Assembly (NCBI RefSeq): GCF_900188095.1
Contig: NZ_FZOT01000008.1
Coordinates: forward strand, 62,001-126,000
DNA: 64,000 bases
Source: Noviherbaspirillum humi
GTDB lineage: Bacteria > Pseudomonadota > Gammaproteobacteria > Burkholderiales > Burkholderiaceae_D
Reading direction: 5' to 3'
Shown here: positions 54,159 to 63,410 of the stretch, in pieces
Position numbering within the stretch: position 1 is the stretch's first letter
How the letters are laid out: the number at the start of each line of letters is the position of its first letter
Notes under the pieces: generated by a model
What the model was told of the DNA's origin: nothing
The model's input: only the letters and a program-made list of their open reading frames with translations
Database searches by the model: none
Program-made: the position numbers and the translations under genes

Positions 54159-55673
54159 TTGCTGACGCCTAAATTCATCGCTTCCGCCTGCTTTGACGAT
54201 CCGCACGCCGCCCTGGAGCAGGTCCGCACCATTTACGACCAGAACATCGACCATCTGCAATCCCACCTGCAGCGCTTCATCGCCGGCGAGGAGTTCGGCG
54301 AACGGGTCAGGGCCTATTACCCCTTCGTGCGCCTGCATACCGACAGCGTGCTGCCGGCCGATACGCGGCTGTCCTACGGCTTCGTCGAAGGCGCCGGCAC
54401 TTTCGAGACGACCCTCACCCGGCCCGACCTTTTCTCGAATTACTACCTGGAGCAGTTCCGCCTGCTGCTGCAGAACCACGGCCGGCATCAGCAGGTGCAG
54501 CTGGAGGTCGGCACCAGCGCCCAGCCGATCCCGGTGCATTTCTCCTTTTCCGAGCAGGACCATATCGAGGGCAATATCAGCACCCTGCGCCGCCTGCTGA
54601 TGCGCGACCTGTTCGACCTGCCCGACCTGGCTTCCATGGACGACGGCATCGCCAACGGCACCTGCGACCCGGCACCCGGCCAGCCCAAGCCGCTGTCGCT
54701 GTTCACCGCGCCGCGGATCGATTACTCGCTGCACCGGCTGCGTCACTACTGCGGCACCTCGCCCGGCCATTTCCAGAACTTCGTGCTGTTCACGAACTAT
54801 CAGTTCTACATCGACGAATTCATCCGCATGGGCCACGAGATCATGCGCAGCGATGCCGAAGCGCCGGAGGAAGCGCGCGACGGCGGCTACATCGCCTTCG
54901 TCGAACCGGGCAATGTGGTCACCCGCCGCGCCGGCCATCCGCGCCAGCCGGACGATGCGGCCGGCAAGGCGCCGCCGCGCCAGCCGCAGATGCCGGCCTA
55001 CCACCTGGTGCGGGCCGACGGCAATGGCATCACGATGATCAACATCGGCGTCGGCCCCGCCAACGCCAAGACCATCACCGACCATGTGGCGGTGCTGCGG
55101 CCGCATGCCTGGCTGATGCTGGGCCACTGCGCCGGCCTGCGCGATACCCAGCAGCTCGGCGATTACGTGCTGGCCCACGGCTATGTGCGGGAGGACCATG
55201 TGCTGGACGAGGACCTGCCGCTGTGGGTGCCTATTCCGGCCCTGGCTGAAGTGCAGGTGGCGCTGGAGACGGCGGTGGCCGAGGTCACCAAGCTCACCGG
55301 CTACGACCTCAAGCGCATCATGCGCACCGGCACCGTGGCTTCCACCGACAACCGCAACTGGGAGCTGCTGCCGCACCGCACGCCGGAGCGGCGCTTCAGC
55401 CAGAGCCGGGCGATCGCGCTCGACATGGAGAGCGCCACCATCGCCGCCAACGGCTTCCGCTTCCGGGTCCCCTACGGCACCCTGCTGTGCGTGAGCGACA
55501 AGCCGCTGCATGGCGAGATCAAGCTGCCGGGCATGGCGAACGAGTTCTACCGTTCCCGCGTCGACCAGCATCTGCGCATCGGCATCCGCACGGTAGAGCT
55601 GCTGCGCCAGCAGGGCGTGCAGCGCCTGCACAGCCGCAAGCTGCGCAGCTTCGCCGAGGTGGCTTTCCAGTAA
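54159..55673 (+). CDS. amn: AMP nucleosidase
   Basis: 504 residues. The enzyme splits AMP to adenine and ribose 5-phosphate. The N-terminal domain (about 1-170) is the Amn-specific region (YPFVRLHTDSVLPADTRLSYGFVEG). The C-terminal phosphorylase-type domain contains ITMINIGVGPANAKTITDHVAVLRP, WLMLGHCAGLRDTQQLGDYVLA and ALDMESATIAANGFRFRVPYGTLLCVSDKPLHGEIKLPG, with the Asp-Met-Glu-Ser active-site motif. AAGGAG is well spaced before a TTG at 54159; an ATG nine codons upstream is possible. Divergent from the MarR operon. Confidence 0.93.
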   Translation: MLTPKFIASACFDDPHAALEQVRTIYDQNIDHLQSHLQRFIAGEEFGERVRAYYPFVRLHTDSVLPADTRLSYGFVEGAGTFETTLTRPDLFSNYYLEQFRLLLQNHGRHQQVQLEVGTSAQPIPVHFSFSEQDHIEGNISTLRRLLMRDLFDLPDLASMDDGIANGTCDPAPGQPKPLSLFTAPRIDYSLHRLRHYCGTSPGHFQNFVLFTNYQFYIDEFIRMGHEIMRSDAEAPEEARDGGYIAFVEPGNVVTRRAGHPRQPDDAAGKAPPRQPQMPAYHLVRADGNGITMINIGVGPANAKTITDHVAVLRPHAWLMLGHCAGLRDTQQLGDYVLAHGYVREDHVLDEDLPLWVPIPALAEVQVALETAVAEVTKLTGYDLKRIMRTGTVASTDNRNWELLPHRTPERRFSQSRAIALDMESATIAANGFRFRVPYGTLLCVSDKPLHGEIKLPGMANEFYRSRVDQHLRIGIRTVELLRQQGVQRLHSRKLRSFAEVAFQ

Positions 55674-55859
55674 TCCGGGCCGGGACATCCCCTGTTCCGG
55701 GCAGGGTTTGCAGGAAGCCGGCGTGTCGGACAAACTCCAGTTTCGCGCGCGGAATCCGGCCCGTATAATCGATCATTCGCCCCGCCCCGGTGGAGCGATG
55801 AAGAACCTGCAAAAACAGAAAAAATACGAAACGGACACGCAGTCCGCCAGGGGAAGACG

Positions 55860-56990
55860 ATGCAGCCAGATACCAGACCGAGTCCGTTCTTTCGGCGGAT
55901 GCGGCGCTTCATTCCGCCCGCCATCCAGGAGAACCCGGTCAGGCTCATGCATGCCGAGAACATCCTCTTCGGCTGCGTCATGGCGGGTTCCATTGCGCCC
56001 GTCTTCGGACTGCTCTACCTCTATCTCGGCGATCCGGCGACCGCCTGGCTCTGCTTTGCCGCCATCCCGCCCATACTGGCCGTGCCGCTGCTGCTCGGAC
56101 GCGGCATCGCCCTCGCCCGCGATGCCCTCATCGCCGTCATCTTCCTGCTGCTGCTCGGTATCTGCTACCGGGTGGGCGGCATCTCGTCGCCTTCCATCAT
56201 CTGGTTCTCCATGTGCTCCTTCATCGCCATGCTGGGCGGCGGGCTGCGCGCGGCGCTGCGCTGGGCCATCCTGAGCGTGCTGGCCGTGCTCGGCATTTAC
56301 GCCGCGCAGAAATCCGGCTTTCCCTTTCCTGCGGTGCAGGTCCGCGACATGCCGCTGCTGCAGCTGGTCTCCACCATCGGCATCATCTGCTCGGTGGGCC
56401 TGGATATCTTCCTGTTCGAGAAAAGCCGGACCAACCTGGTGCGCGAACTGAACCAGGCCATGCATGCGGTGCAGCACCTCGCCACCCATGATGAACTGAC
56501 CGGCGTCTTCAACCGGCGCGAGATACTGCGCCTGGCCGAACAGGAGAAACACCGCGCCGAGCGGCACGGCGGCGATTTCTGCATCTGCCTGATCGACATC
56601 GACCATTTCAAGGCGATCAACGACAGCTTCGGCCATGGCATCGGCGACCAGGTGATACGCGAGATCGCCTGCGCCATGCAATCCGAGGTCAGGAAGACCG
56701 ACCACGTCGGCCGCTACGGCGGCGAGGAATTCCTGATGCTGCTCACCAGCACGTCGGCGGACGCGGCCCAGGCATTCGCCGAGCGCATCAGGCAGCGCGT
56801 GGCCGCCGCCCGCCTGCCTCTCCTGGAAGCGAAGCCGGTCACCATTTCAATGGGAATCGCCGCATTCCGCCCGGACGAGACGGTAGCCCAGGCCATCGCC
56901 CGCGCCGACGAGGCGCTCTACCGCGCCAAGTGGGAGGGACGGAACCGGATCGAGATGGCTTTGGGCATGCGGGAGCGCAGTGCCGCCTGA
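55860..56990 (+). CDS. Membrane diguanylate cyclase
   Basis: 376 residues. About six membrane helices cover residues 35-185 without a large periplasmic loop, a 6TM sensor type. The GGDEF domain (about 205-370) has THDELTGVFNRREIL, DIDHFKAINDSFGHGIGD and the intact motif RYGGEEF. Expected to make c-di-GMP. Stands alone between AMP nucleosidase and the orphan gene. Confidence 0.92.
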   Translation: MQPDTRPSPFFRRMRRFIPPAIQENPVRLMHAENILFGCVMAGSIAPVFGLLYLYLGDPATAWLCFAAIPPILAVPLLLGRGIALARDALIAVIFLLLLGICYRVGGISSPSIIWFSMCSFIAMLGGGLRAALRWAILSVLAVLGIYAAQKSGFPFPAVQVRDMPLLQLVSTIGIICSVGLDIFLFEKSRTNLVRELNQAMHAVQHLATHDELTGVFNRREILRLAEQEKHRAERHGGDFCICLIDIDHFKAINDSFGHGIGDQVIREIACAMQSEVRKTDHVGRYGGEEFLMLLTSTSADAAQAFAERIRQRVAAARLPLLEAKPVTISMGIAAFRPDETVAQAIARADEALYRAKWEGRNRIEMALGMRERSAA

Positions 56991-57146
56991 ATAAAACATG
57001 AATGGCAAAGCATGACGCCTGGCTAGAAATCATGCCTATAGACGAATCCTGAACGACATCGACCCGATCTGTTCCAATGCTCTCAAGCGGTTAAAACGCC
57101 GCGCTTCTCAAATGGCTTGGTCTGAAAAAAACCGGTGACGGAGGAA

Positions 57147-57163
57147 CATGTTGATTTAACATG
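57147..57163. repeat. Short inverted repeat before the orphan gene
   Basis: CATGTT and AACATG face each other across GATTT, ending 17 bases before the ATG of the orphan gene at 57181. The position between promoter and ribosome-binding site suits an operator or an mRNA structure that controls translation. Confidence 0.35.
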
Positions 57164-57180
57164 AACCTTCGGAGGTTTCC

Positions 57181-57672
57181 ATGAGCCAGTATTTTCGTAT
57201 TTTTAATTCAAGCAAACTCCAATTTCTGGAGCCATCTCGATTCCCTTGTAGTGGCAATTTTCCCTCCATGCTTACCGGCAGCAAGCATCTGAGTGCCGGA
57301 CTTGCACTACTTACCATCGGCTCAGCCAACTCGGCGTGGTTAGCACACAAGCAGCTTGGTCACTATTCACAGCAATGGCTTGGCTGTTGGAGCGGGGATA
57401 TGGTTCAGCTAGTCGGCGATTACGAACAAGCCGATGTCTGGGACGAATTGAATCGGAACGGCCAAGATATCTCGCTTCAGGTGTTAACCATGATGTGCGA
57501 GTTATCAGCCGATCTGAAGGATGAAATCTTGAGCATTTATGCCGATGATCTAGTCAGCCTAGGCAATTTGGCAAGACTGGAGCATAGCCAGGTACTGGCC
57601 TTCGTCCAGAATAAATTCGGCAGGAATTGGTTGGACAAATACCACCGAAAACTAGCTGAGTCTTATCAGTAA
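57181..57672 (+). CDS. Orphan protein (163 aa), unrecognised
   Basis: GGAGG six bases before the ATG makes it a convincing gene. It has lower GC than its neighbours. The sequence starts MSQYFRIFNSSKLQ and includes one hydrophobic patch (HLSAGLALLTIGSANSAWL) and then amphipathic helices (DMVQLVGDYEQADVWDELNRNG; DISLQVLTMMCELSADLKDEIL). The size and helical pattern recall phasin-like granule proteins, but no sequence motif secures this. Unknown function; no operon partners. Confidence 0.6.
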   Translation: MSQYFRIFNSSKLQFLEPSRFPCSGNFPSMLTGSKHLSAGLALLTIGSANSAWLAHKQLGHYSQQWLGCWSGDMVQLVGDYEQADVWDELNRNGQDISLQVLTMMCELSADLKDEILSIYADDLVSLGNLARLEHSQVLAFVQNKFGRNWLDKYHRKLAESYQ

Positions 57673-57884
57673 AAGAAAAACGATTCGCCAAATGGACCGT
57701 AAGACAGCTTTAGTTAACGCTTATGTTTTCTGTATCGGGCAGATCGCAAATGCTGAAGAGGAAAGCCATTTAGGAGCCCTACCGGCGAATTCTTGGCAGT
57801 CCTGATTGGGGAAAATGAATTGAAGTCGGTTCTCGCGTAGGGATCAAAGCGCCTACTAAGTGTTGCCGCAGCGTTCCTGGACTT

Positions 57885-59981
57885 CTAAACCTGGCTTGCC
57901 GTCGCCAATACAGTCTTGATTCGCTCCATCAGCGCGCTCATGGTGAACGGCTTCACCAAAATCTGCATGTTCGCCGGCAGGGACTCGTTCTTCATCACCG
58001 CATTCTCCGCATAGCCGGTGATGAACAGCACCGGCAGGGCCGGCCAGTGGGTGCGCATGATGTCGGCCAGCTGGCGGCCGTTCATGCCGTTCGGCAGGCC
58101 GACATCCGTCACCAGCAGGTCGATGTTGGGCGCGGACTGGGCCACCTTCAGCGCCGTGGGCGCGTCTTCCGCCTGCAGCACCTGCATGCCCTGCATCTGC
58201 AGCATGTCGGCCAGCAGGCTGCGGACCACCGGCTCGTCGTCCACCACTAGCACGCTGGCATTCATCGACGCCACGGCCGGCGCCGACGCAGCGGCAGCCG
58301 CCGGATTTTCATCCCGGGTCGCCACATGGCGCGGCAGCTTCAGGCGGACCATGGTGCCCTTGCCCGGGCTGGAATAGATGCGCACCTGGCCGCCGGACTG
58401 CTTGGCGAAGCCATATACCATCGACAGGCCGAGGCCGGTTCCCTGGCCCATCGGCTTGGTGGTGAAGAAGGGATCGAAGGCGCGCTCCACCACTTCCGGC
58501 GGCATGCCGGTTCCGGTGTCGGAAACGCTCACCGCGACGTATTCGCCCGCCGTGAGCTCCTGATAGACCCGCACATGGCCGGCGCCGAGATGGATGTTTT
58601 CCGTCTCGATCACCAGCTTTCCGCCATCGGGCATCGCGTCGCGCGCATTGATGGCGAGATTGAGCAGCGCGCTTTCCAGCTGGTTCGGGTCGCACAGGGT
58701 GTTCCAGATGTCGGGCTGCAGCCGCGTCTCCACCTGGATTGCCGGCCCGGCGGTGCGCAGGATCAAGTCGTGCATGGAACCCACCAGCTGATTGACGTCG
58801 GTCGGCTTCGGGTCAAGCGCCTGGCGCCGCGAGAAGGCGAGCAGCCGGTGCGTCAGCGCCGAGGCGCGCTCGGTCACGGCCAGAGCGGCATCGATGCGCC
58901 GCCGCAGCTCGTCCGCCTCGCCCTGCCCCAGGCGCAGCTTGAGCAGCTCCAGGTTGCCCACCACGCCGGCCAGCATGTTGTTGAAATCATGGGCGAGGCC
59001 GCCGGTCAGCTGCCCTACCGCCTCCATTTTCTGCGATTGCCGCAGCGCTTCTTCCGCCGTCCGCAGCGCTTCCGCCTGGTGCTTCTCCGCCGTGATGTCG
59101 CGCGCCACGCCGTACAGGAGCTCGCCTTCCGGGACGATGGTCCACGACAGCCAGCGGTGGGAGCCGTCGCTGTGCATCACCCGCGTCTCGTAGCGCACCA
59201 GGGGCGTGCCGGCGGCGAGGACCAGCATGTTCCGCGCCACGTCGTCCTTGTCGTCGGGATACACCATGTCCATGAAGGGCATGCTGGTGGCGGCCTCCTC
59301 GGTCCAGCCGAGCGCGGCGCTGAATGCCGGATTCACGGTGAGGAAGCGTCCGGTGCCCAGCGATGCCACCGCCATGATGTCCTGGGCCATGCGCCATACG
59401 CGGTCGCGTTCGGCGGCATGCGCCGCGACCTCGCTCTCCAGCCTGGCGTTGAGCTCGCGCAGCGCCTCTTCCTTCTCCTTCAGGGCATTGAGCGCCGTGA
59501 CCTTCGACGTGGTCTCGACCACGGTGCAGAGGATGCCGCCGACGGCGCCGTTCTCGTCACGGATGGGGCTGTAGGAAAAGGTGTAATAGGTCAGCTCCGG
59601 ATAGCCATGGCGCTCCAGCACGATGGGAAGGTCTTCGGCGAAGGTGGCTTCTCCGGCCAGCGCACGGCGGGCGAACGGCCCCACCGTGTCCCAGGCCTCC
59701 GGCCAGACGTCGGCGAAAGGCTTGCCCAGCGCTTCCTTGACGCCAAGCAGCGGCGCATAGGCGTCGTTGTGGAAGCTGATGAATGCCTCGCCCCAGCACA
59801 AATACATGGGAAATCGGGAATTGAGCACCATGCTGATCGACGTCTTGAGCGCGGCCGGCCACTGCGCCATGTCGCCGAGCGGCGTGGCGTTCCAGTCGAA
59901 GGCCGCGATCTTTTCGCCCATGACGCCGCTCCCGGCGAGGAAGGCCGGGGACGCATCGACTGGCGTGACTGGCTGCTTCAC
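57885..59981 (-). CDS. Hybrid PAS sensor histidine kinase with receiver domain
   Basis: About 698 residues, soluble. Domains in order: PAS-like (about 20-160; FDWNATPLGDMAQWPAALKTS), PAS (about 195-315; WRMAQDIMAVASLGTGRFLTVNPAF), HisKA with GGLAHDFNNMLAGVVGNLE (phosphorylated His), HATPase with LINARDAMPDGG-like N box, DTGTGMP, GTGLGLSMVYGF, and a C-terminal receiver (VLVVDDEPVVRSLL; DLLVTDVGLPNGM, Asp phosphoacceptor). The GTG at 59981 has AAGGAGAG upstream and is preferred over one 17 codons earlier. The AHDFNN type kinase is common in light or energy sensing proteins. It lies downstream of the Rsb-like operon on the same strand, 100 bases apart. Confidence 0.92.
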   Translation of the reverse strand: MKQPVTPVDASPAFLAGSGVMGEKIAAFDWNATPLGDMAQWPAALKTSISMVLNSRFPMYLCWGEAFISFHNDAYAPLLGVKEALGKPFADVWPEAWDTVGPFARRALAGEATFAEDLPIVLERHGYPELTYYTFSYSPIRDENGAVGGILCTVVETTSKVTALNALKEKEEALRELNARLESEVAAHAAERDRVWRMAQDIMAVASLGTGRFLTVNPAFSAALGWTEEAATSMPFMDMVYPDDKDDVARNMLVLAAGTPLVRYETRVMHSDGSHRWLSWTIVPEGELLYGVARDITAEKHQAEALRTAEEALRQSQKMEAVGQLTGGLAHDFNNMLAGVVGNLELLKLRLGQGEADELRRRIDAALAVTERASALTHRLLAFSRRQALDPKPTDVNQLVGSMHDLILRTAGPAIQVETRLQPDIWNTLCDPNQLESALLNLAINARDAMPDGGKLVIETENIHLGAGHVRVYQELTAGEYVAVSVSDTGTGMPPEVVERAFDPFFTTKPMGQGTGLGLSMVYGFAKQSGGQVRIYSSPGKGTMVRLKLPRHVATRDENPAAAAASAPAVASMNASVLVVDDEPVVRSLLADMLQMQGMQVLQAEDAPTALKVAQSAPNIDLLVTDVGLPNGMNGRQLADIMRTHWPALPVLFITGYAENAVMKNESLPANMQILVKPFTMSALMERIKTVLATASQV

Positions 59982-60081
59982 GGTAGCTATCTCTCCTTGG
60001 CGCGTCAGGTTGAACGCAGTTTCGGTTCGCACGGGGGCGATGGAACGGCCGGTTGCACGGCCATCCGCCTTCCCGCAGGCA

Positions 60082-61605
60082 TCACTTCCTCGATTCGATC
60101 GACGACCGGATGGTCGCCGTCAGCATCTCGAAGGAAATCGGCTTGGTCAGGTGGCGGTCGAAGCCGGATTCGATGGCCTGCTCCTTGTCCCGCTCCTGGC
60201 CGTAGCCGGTAAGCGCGATGATGACGGCATCCGCCGTTTCCGGCAGCTGCCGCAGGCGCGCGGCCACTTCCATGCCGGTCATGTCCGGCAGGCCGATGTC
60301 GAGGAAGATGATGTCCGGCCTGAACTGGCGCGCCATGTCGATGCCGGCGCCGCCGCCGTAGCTTTTCCGGACGTCGTGGCCATCGATCTCGAGCAGCGCC
60401 GCGAGCGTGTCGGCGGCATCGACGTTGTCGTCCACCACCAGGATGCGGTGGCCGGCAGCGCCAGGCATGCTGGCCTCATCCACGTGGTCGGGCTCGGCCT
60501 GCCGCATTGCCAGCGGCAGCCGGATCTCGAAGGTGCTGCCCTTGTCCGTTCCGGCGCTGGCGACGCTGACGCTGCCATGATGCAGTTCCACCAGCATCTT
60601 CACCAGCGCCAGCCCGATGCCGAGGCCGTCCTGAACCCGGTCCGGCAGGTGCCCGGCCTGGGTGAACAGCTCGAAGATGCTGGCGGCATCCTCGGACGAC
60701 AGGCCGATGCCGTTGTCCCGCACCTGGATGACGACCTCATCGCCTTGCTGGGCGGCGCCGATGGCCAGCTCGCCGCCGGGCGGCGTGAACTTGGCGGCGT
60801 TGGTCAGCAGGTTGCAGATGATTTGGGCCAGGCGCACGCTGTCGCCGTTGAGCCAGAGGTCGCGATCCGGCAGTTCGACGGCAAAACGGTGCTGGTGCCG
60901 GTCGATGGCGGAACGGGCCGACTCCACCCCGGCCTGGATGACGGATTTCAGCTCCACCACCTCCTGGCGCAAGGTGATCTTGCCCTGGGAGATGCGCGCC
61001 ACGTCCAGCAGGTCGTCGATGAGCCGGACCATGTGGTCGGTCTGGCGCAGAATGGTCTGGCGGGCGATCTCCTGGTTCTGCGCGCCCTGCGCATCGGCGT
61101 GATGCAGAAACTCGACCGCGTTGCGTATCGGCCCGAGCGGGTTGCGCAGCTCATGCGCCAGCACCGCCAGGAATTCGTTCTTGCGCCGGTCCATGTCGCG
61201 CAGTTCCCGCTCCACACGGCCCAGGCGCAGCAAGGCGCGCACGTTGGCCACCAGTTCCTCCGGCTCGATCGGCTCGAACAGGTAGTTGTCCGCGCCGCCT
61301 TCGAGCGCGCGTATCTTGTCGCTGGTGCCGATGAACGAAGCGGACGTCTGCAGCACCAGGATCATCTGCGTCGCCTTGTCTTCCTTCAGCATGCGGCAGA
61401 CGTCGAAGCCGTTGATGTCGGGCAGCTTGACGTCGAGCAGCACCAGGGACGGCATCTCCGAGCGCGCCAGCGCCAGCGCATCGGCGCCGCTGGCCGCTTC
61501 GGCCACGCGGAAGCCGGCGCGGGTCAGGATGCGCGTCTTCGCATAGCGGGCCGCATCGGTGTCGTCCACGTTGAGGATGAGCTCGTCAGCTTGGTTTGAC
61601 GTCAT
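60082..61605 (-). CDS. Receiver-kinase-receiver hybrid
   Basis: 507 residues. An N-terminal receiver domain (about 8-125; DELILNVDDTDAARY and SLVLLDVKLPD with the Asp acceptor), HisKA (about 135-205; LAVLAHELRNPLGPIRNAVE with phospho-His), HATPase (about 240-360; NLLTNAAKFTPPGG, DNGIGL, GLGIGLALVK), and a C-terminal receiver (about 385-500; ILVVDDNVDAADTL and FLDIGLPDMTG). No membrane parts. Overlaps the end of the upstream gene by 20 bases, so it is tightly coupled to the RsbT-like/kinase fusion. Confidence 0.93.
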   Translation of the reverse strand: MTSNQADELILNVDDTDAARYAKTRILTRAGFRVAEAASGADALALARSEMPSLVLLDVKLPDINGFDVCRMLKEDKATQMILVLQTSASFIGTSDKIRALEGGADNYLFEPIEPEELVANVRALLRLGRVERELRDMDRRKNEFLAVLAHELRNPLGPIRNAVEFLHHADAQGAQNQEIARQTILRQTDHMVRLIDDLLDVARISQGKITLRQEVVELKSVIQAGVESARSAIDRHQHRFAVELPDRDLWLNGDSVRLAQIICNLLTNAAKFTPPGGELAIGAAQQGDEVVIQVRDNGIGLSSEDAASIFELFTQAGHLPDRVQDGLGIGLALVKMLVELHHGSVSVASAGTDKGSTFEIRLPLAMRQAEPDHVDEASMPGAAGHRILVVDDNVDAADTLAALLEIDGHDVRKSYGGGAGIDMARQFRPDIIFLDIGLPDMTGMEVAARLRQLPETADAVIIALTGYGQERDKEQAIESGFDRHLTKPISFEMLTATIRSSIESRK

Positions 61606-63409
61606 ATCGGTTCGATTGCATGGTGTCGTTAACGTTCTGCTGCGGCGCCTCGCCCGATTCGGAGCCGGTGAGGCGGCGCAGGGCCCCCAGCAGATCCTCG
61701 CGGAACAGCGGCTTGACGAAATAGGCGTCGGCGCCCAGGGTGTATCCCTTGTGCTGGTCGTCCACCTCGGTGGCGATGATGACCGGCACCTGCCGCCGCT
61801 GCGGATCCATCTTCAGCTTGTTGAGCCAGCGCCAGGTATCCTCGCTGCCCAGATGGATGTCGAGCAGCACCGCCGCCGGCGACAACGTGCCCCAGGCCTG
61901 CTCGGCCTCCCAGACGCTGCGGACGGTCACCGGCCTGAACTCCGTTTCCTCCAGGTACTTCTCATACATCAGGCTGGTCTGGCGGTTGTCCTCCACGATG
62001 AGCAGCGGCAAGCGGCCATCATCCTCGGCCTGGCTGGGCAGCGCCTGCCAGGCCGGCTCGTCCTGCTGCAGCCGCAGCGGCAGCACCACCGAAAACGCCG
62101 ATCCGGTGCCGAGTTCGCTTTCCAGCTCGATGCGGCCGCCGAGCAGGTGAGCCAGCTTGCGGCACAGCGGCAGGCCGAGGCCGGTTCCCTTCACCCGCTG
62201 CTGCAGGCGGTTCTCCACCTGGCTGAACTCCTCGAAGATGACCTGATGGTTTTCCGGGGCGATGCCCAGACCGGTATCGCGCACCGTGAAGCGCACCGCC
62301 TCTTCATCGGGCAGGGCGGCGGCGCTGACGCGCACCTCGCCGGTCTCGGTGAACTTGAGCGCGTTCGAAATGAAATTGCGCAGGATTTGCGATACCTTGG
62401 CTTCGTCGGTATGGATGCTGCCGACACCCTCGGGCTCGTCGAAGACCAGCCTCACGGTTTCGGTGACCAGCAGCGGCCGCAGCATGCCGCGCAGGGCGCT
62501 GAACATCTCGGCGACGTCGAACCGGGAAGGACGGACTTCGATCTTGCCGGCCTCTATCTTGGCCAGGTCCAGCAGGTCGTTCACCAGCTCGCTCAGCGAT
62601 TCCGAGCCCTTGAGGATGAACTGGATCTGCTTTTCCTGCTCTCCGGTGAGCTCGCCGTCCACCCGGTCCAGCAGCAGCTTGCACAGCGCCCGGATGGAAC
62701 TGAGCGGCGTGCGGAACTCATGGCTCATGTTGGACAGGAAGCGCGATTTCATTTCATCGGCGCGGCGCAGATGATCGGCCTTCTCGTCCAGCTCGGCATA
62801 AAGGGCCACCACGCCGCGATTCGTATCCTCCAGTTCGCGGGTGAGCTGCAGCATTTCATCCTGGCGCGCCTTGAGCTCCGCCAGCGTGCTCAGCAGCTCC
62901 TGATTCTGCTGCTGCAATTCCGCCAGGGTGGCGCCGGCCTGCGAGCCGGATGCCAGCTGCGCGCCAAAGTCGCCCGCCATGCGGGCGGTGATGAGCGGCG
63001 CGCCGGCGGGCAGCAGCTTCTTGAGCAGGATGGTGGTGCCCTTTCCCGGCGCCGTATCGATCTCGCACTGGTCCATCAGCCGCCGCGCGCCGATGAGGCC
63101 CAGGCCCATGCCGGTGCTGGACTGGTAGCGTCCGGACAGCACCAGGTCGAGATGGGGGATGCCCGGTCCCTGGTCTTCGATCGAAATCATCAGCACCTGC
63201 GGCGTGGTGACGCCTTCGACGGAAAACTCGATGCGGCCGCGGCCGGCATAGTTGTAGACGTTGCGGGCCAGCTCCGACACCGAGGTGGCGATGCGGGTCT
63301 GGTCCTGCGCGCCGAAGCCGCACAGGCCCGCGATCTGGCGCGCGCGCTGGCGCGATGCGACGACGTCGAGCTCGCCGTCGATGCGCAGGGTAAGCAGTCG
63401 CAGCGCCAT
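61586..63409 (-). CDS. RsbT-like ATPase fused to histidine kinase and receiver
   Basis: 607 residues. Residues 1-135 are a GHKL ATPase of the anti-sigma/RsbT type (SVSELARNVYNYAGRG N-box, IEDQGPGIP, GMGLGLIGARRLMD). A coiled coil (about 160-225) leads to HisKA with FLSNMSHEFRTPLSSIRAL, HATPase (FISNALKFTETG; DTGLGIAP; GTGLGLPLCRKL) and a receiver (LLIVEDNRQTSLM; AVLLDIHLG). Two ATPase domains in one protein are unusual. It follows the phosphatase gene by one base and overlaps the next gene by 20 bases. Probably signals in a partner-switch and phosphorelay combination. Confidence 0.92.
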   Translation of the reverse strand: MALRLLTLRIDGELDVVASRQRARQIAGLCGFGAQDQTRIATSVSELARNVYNYAGRGRIEFSVEGVTTPQVLMISIEDQGPGIPHLDLVLSGRYQSSTGMGLGLIGARRLMDQCEIDTAPGKGTTILLKKLLPAGAPLITARMAGDFGAQLASGSQAGATLAELQQQNQELLSTLAELKARQDEMLQLTRELEDTNRGVVALYAELDEKADHLRRADEMKSRFLSNMSHEFRTPLSSIRALCKLLLDRVDGELTGEQEKQIQFILKGSESLSELVNDLLDLAKIEAGKIEVRPSRFDVAEMFSALRGMLRPLLVTETVRLVFDEPEGVGSIHTDEAKVSQILRNFISNALKFTETGEVRVSAAALPDEEAVRFTVRDTGLGIAPENHQVIFEEFSQVENRLQQRVKGTGLGLPLCRKLAHLLGGRIELESELGTGSAFSVVLPLRLQQDEPAWQALPSQAEDDGRLPLLIVEDNRQTSLMYEKYLEETEFRPVTVRSVWEAEQAWGTLSPAAVLLDIHLGSEDTWRWLNKLKMDPQRRQVPVIIATEVDDQHKGYTLGADAYFVKPLFREDLLGALRRLTGSESGEAPQQNVNDTMQSNRYDVKPS

Positions 63410-63410
63410 C

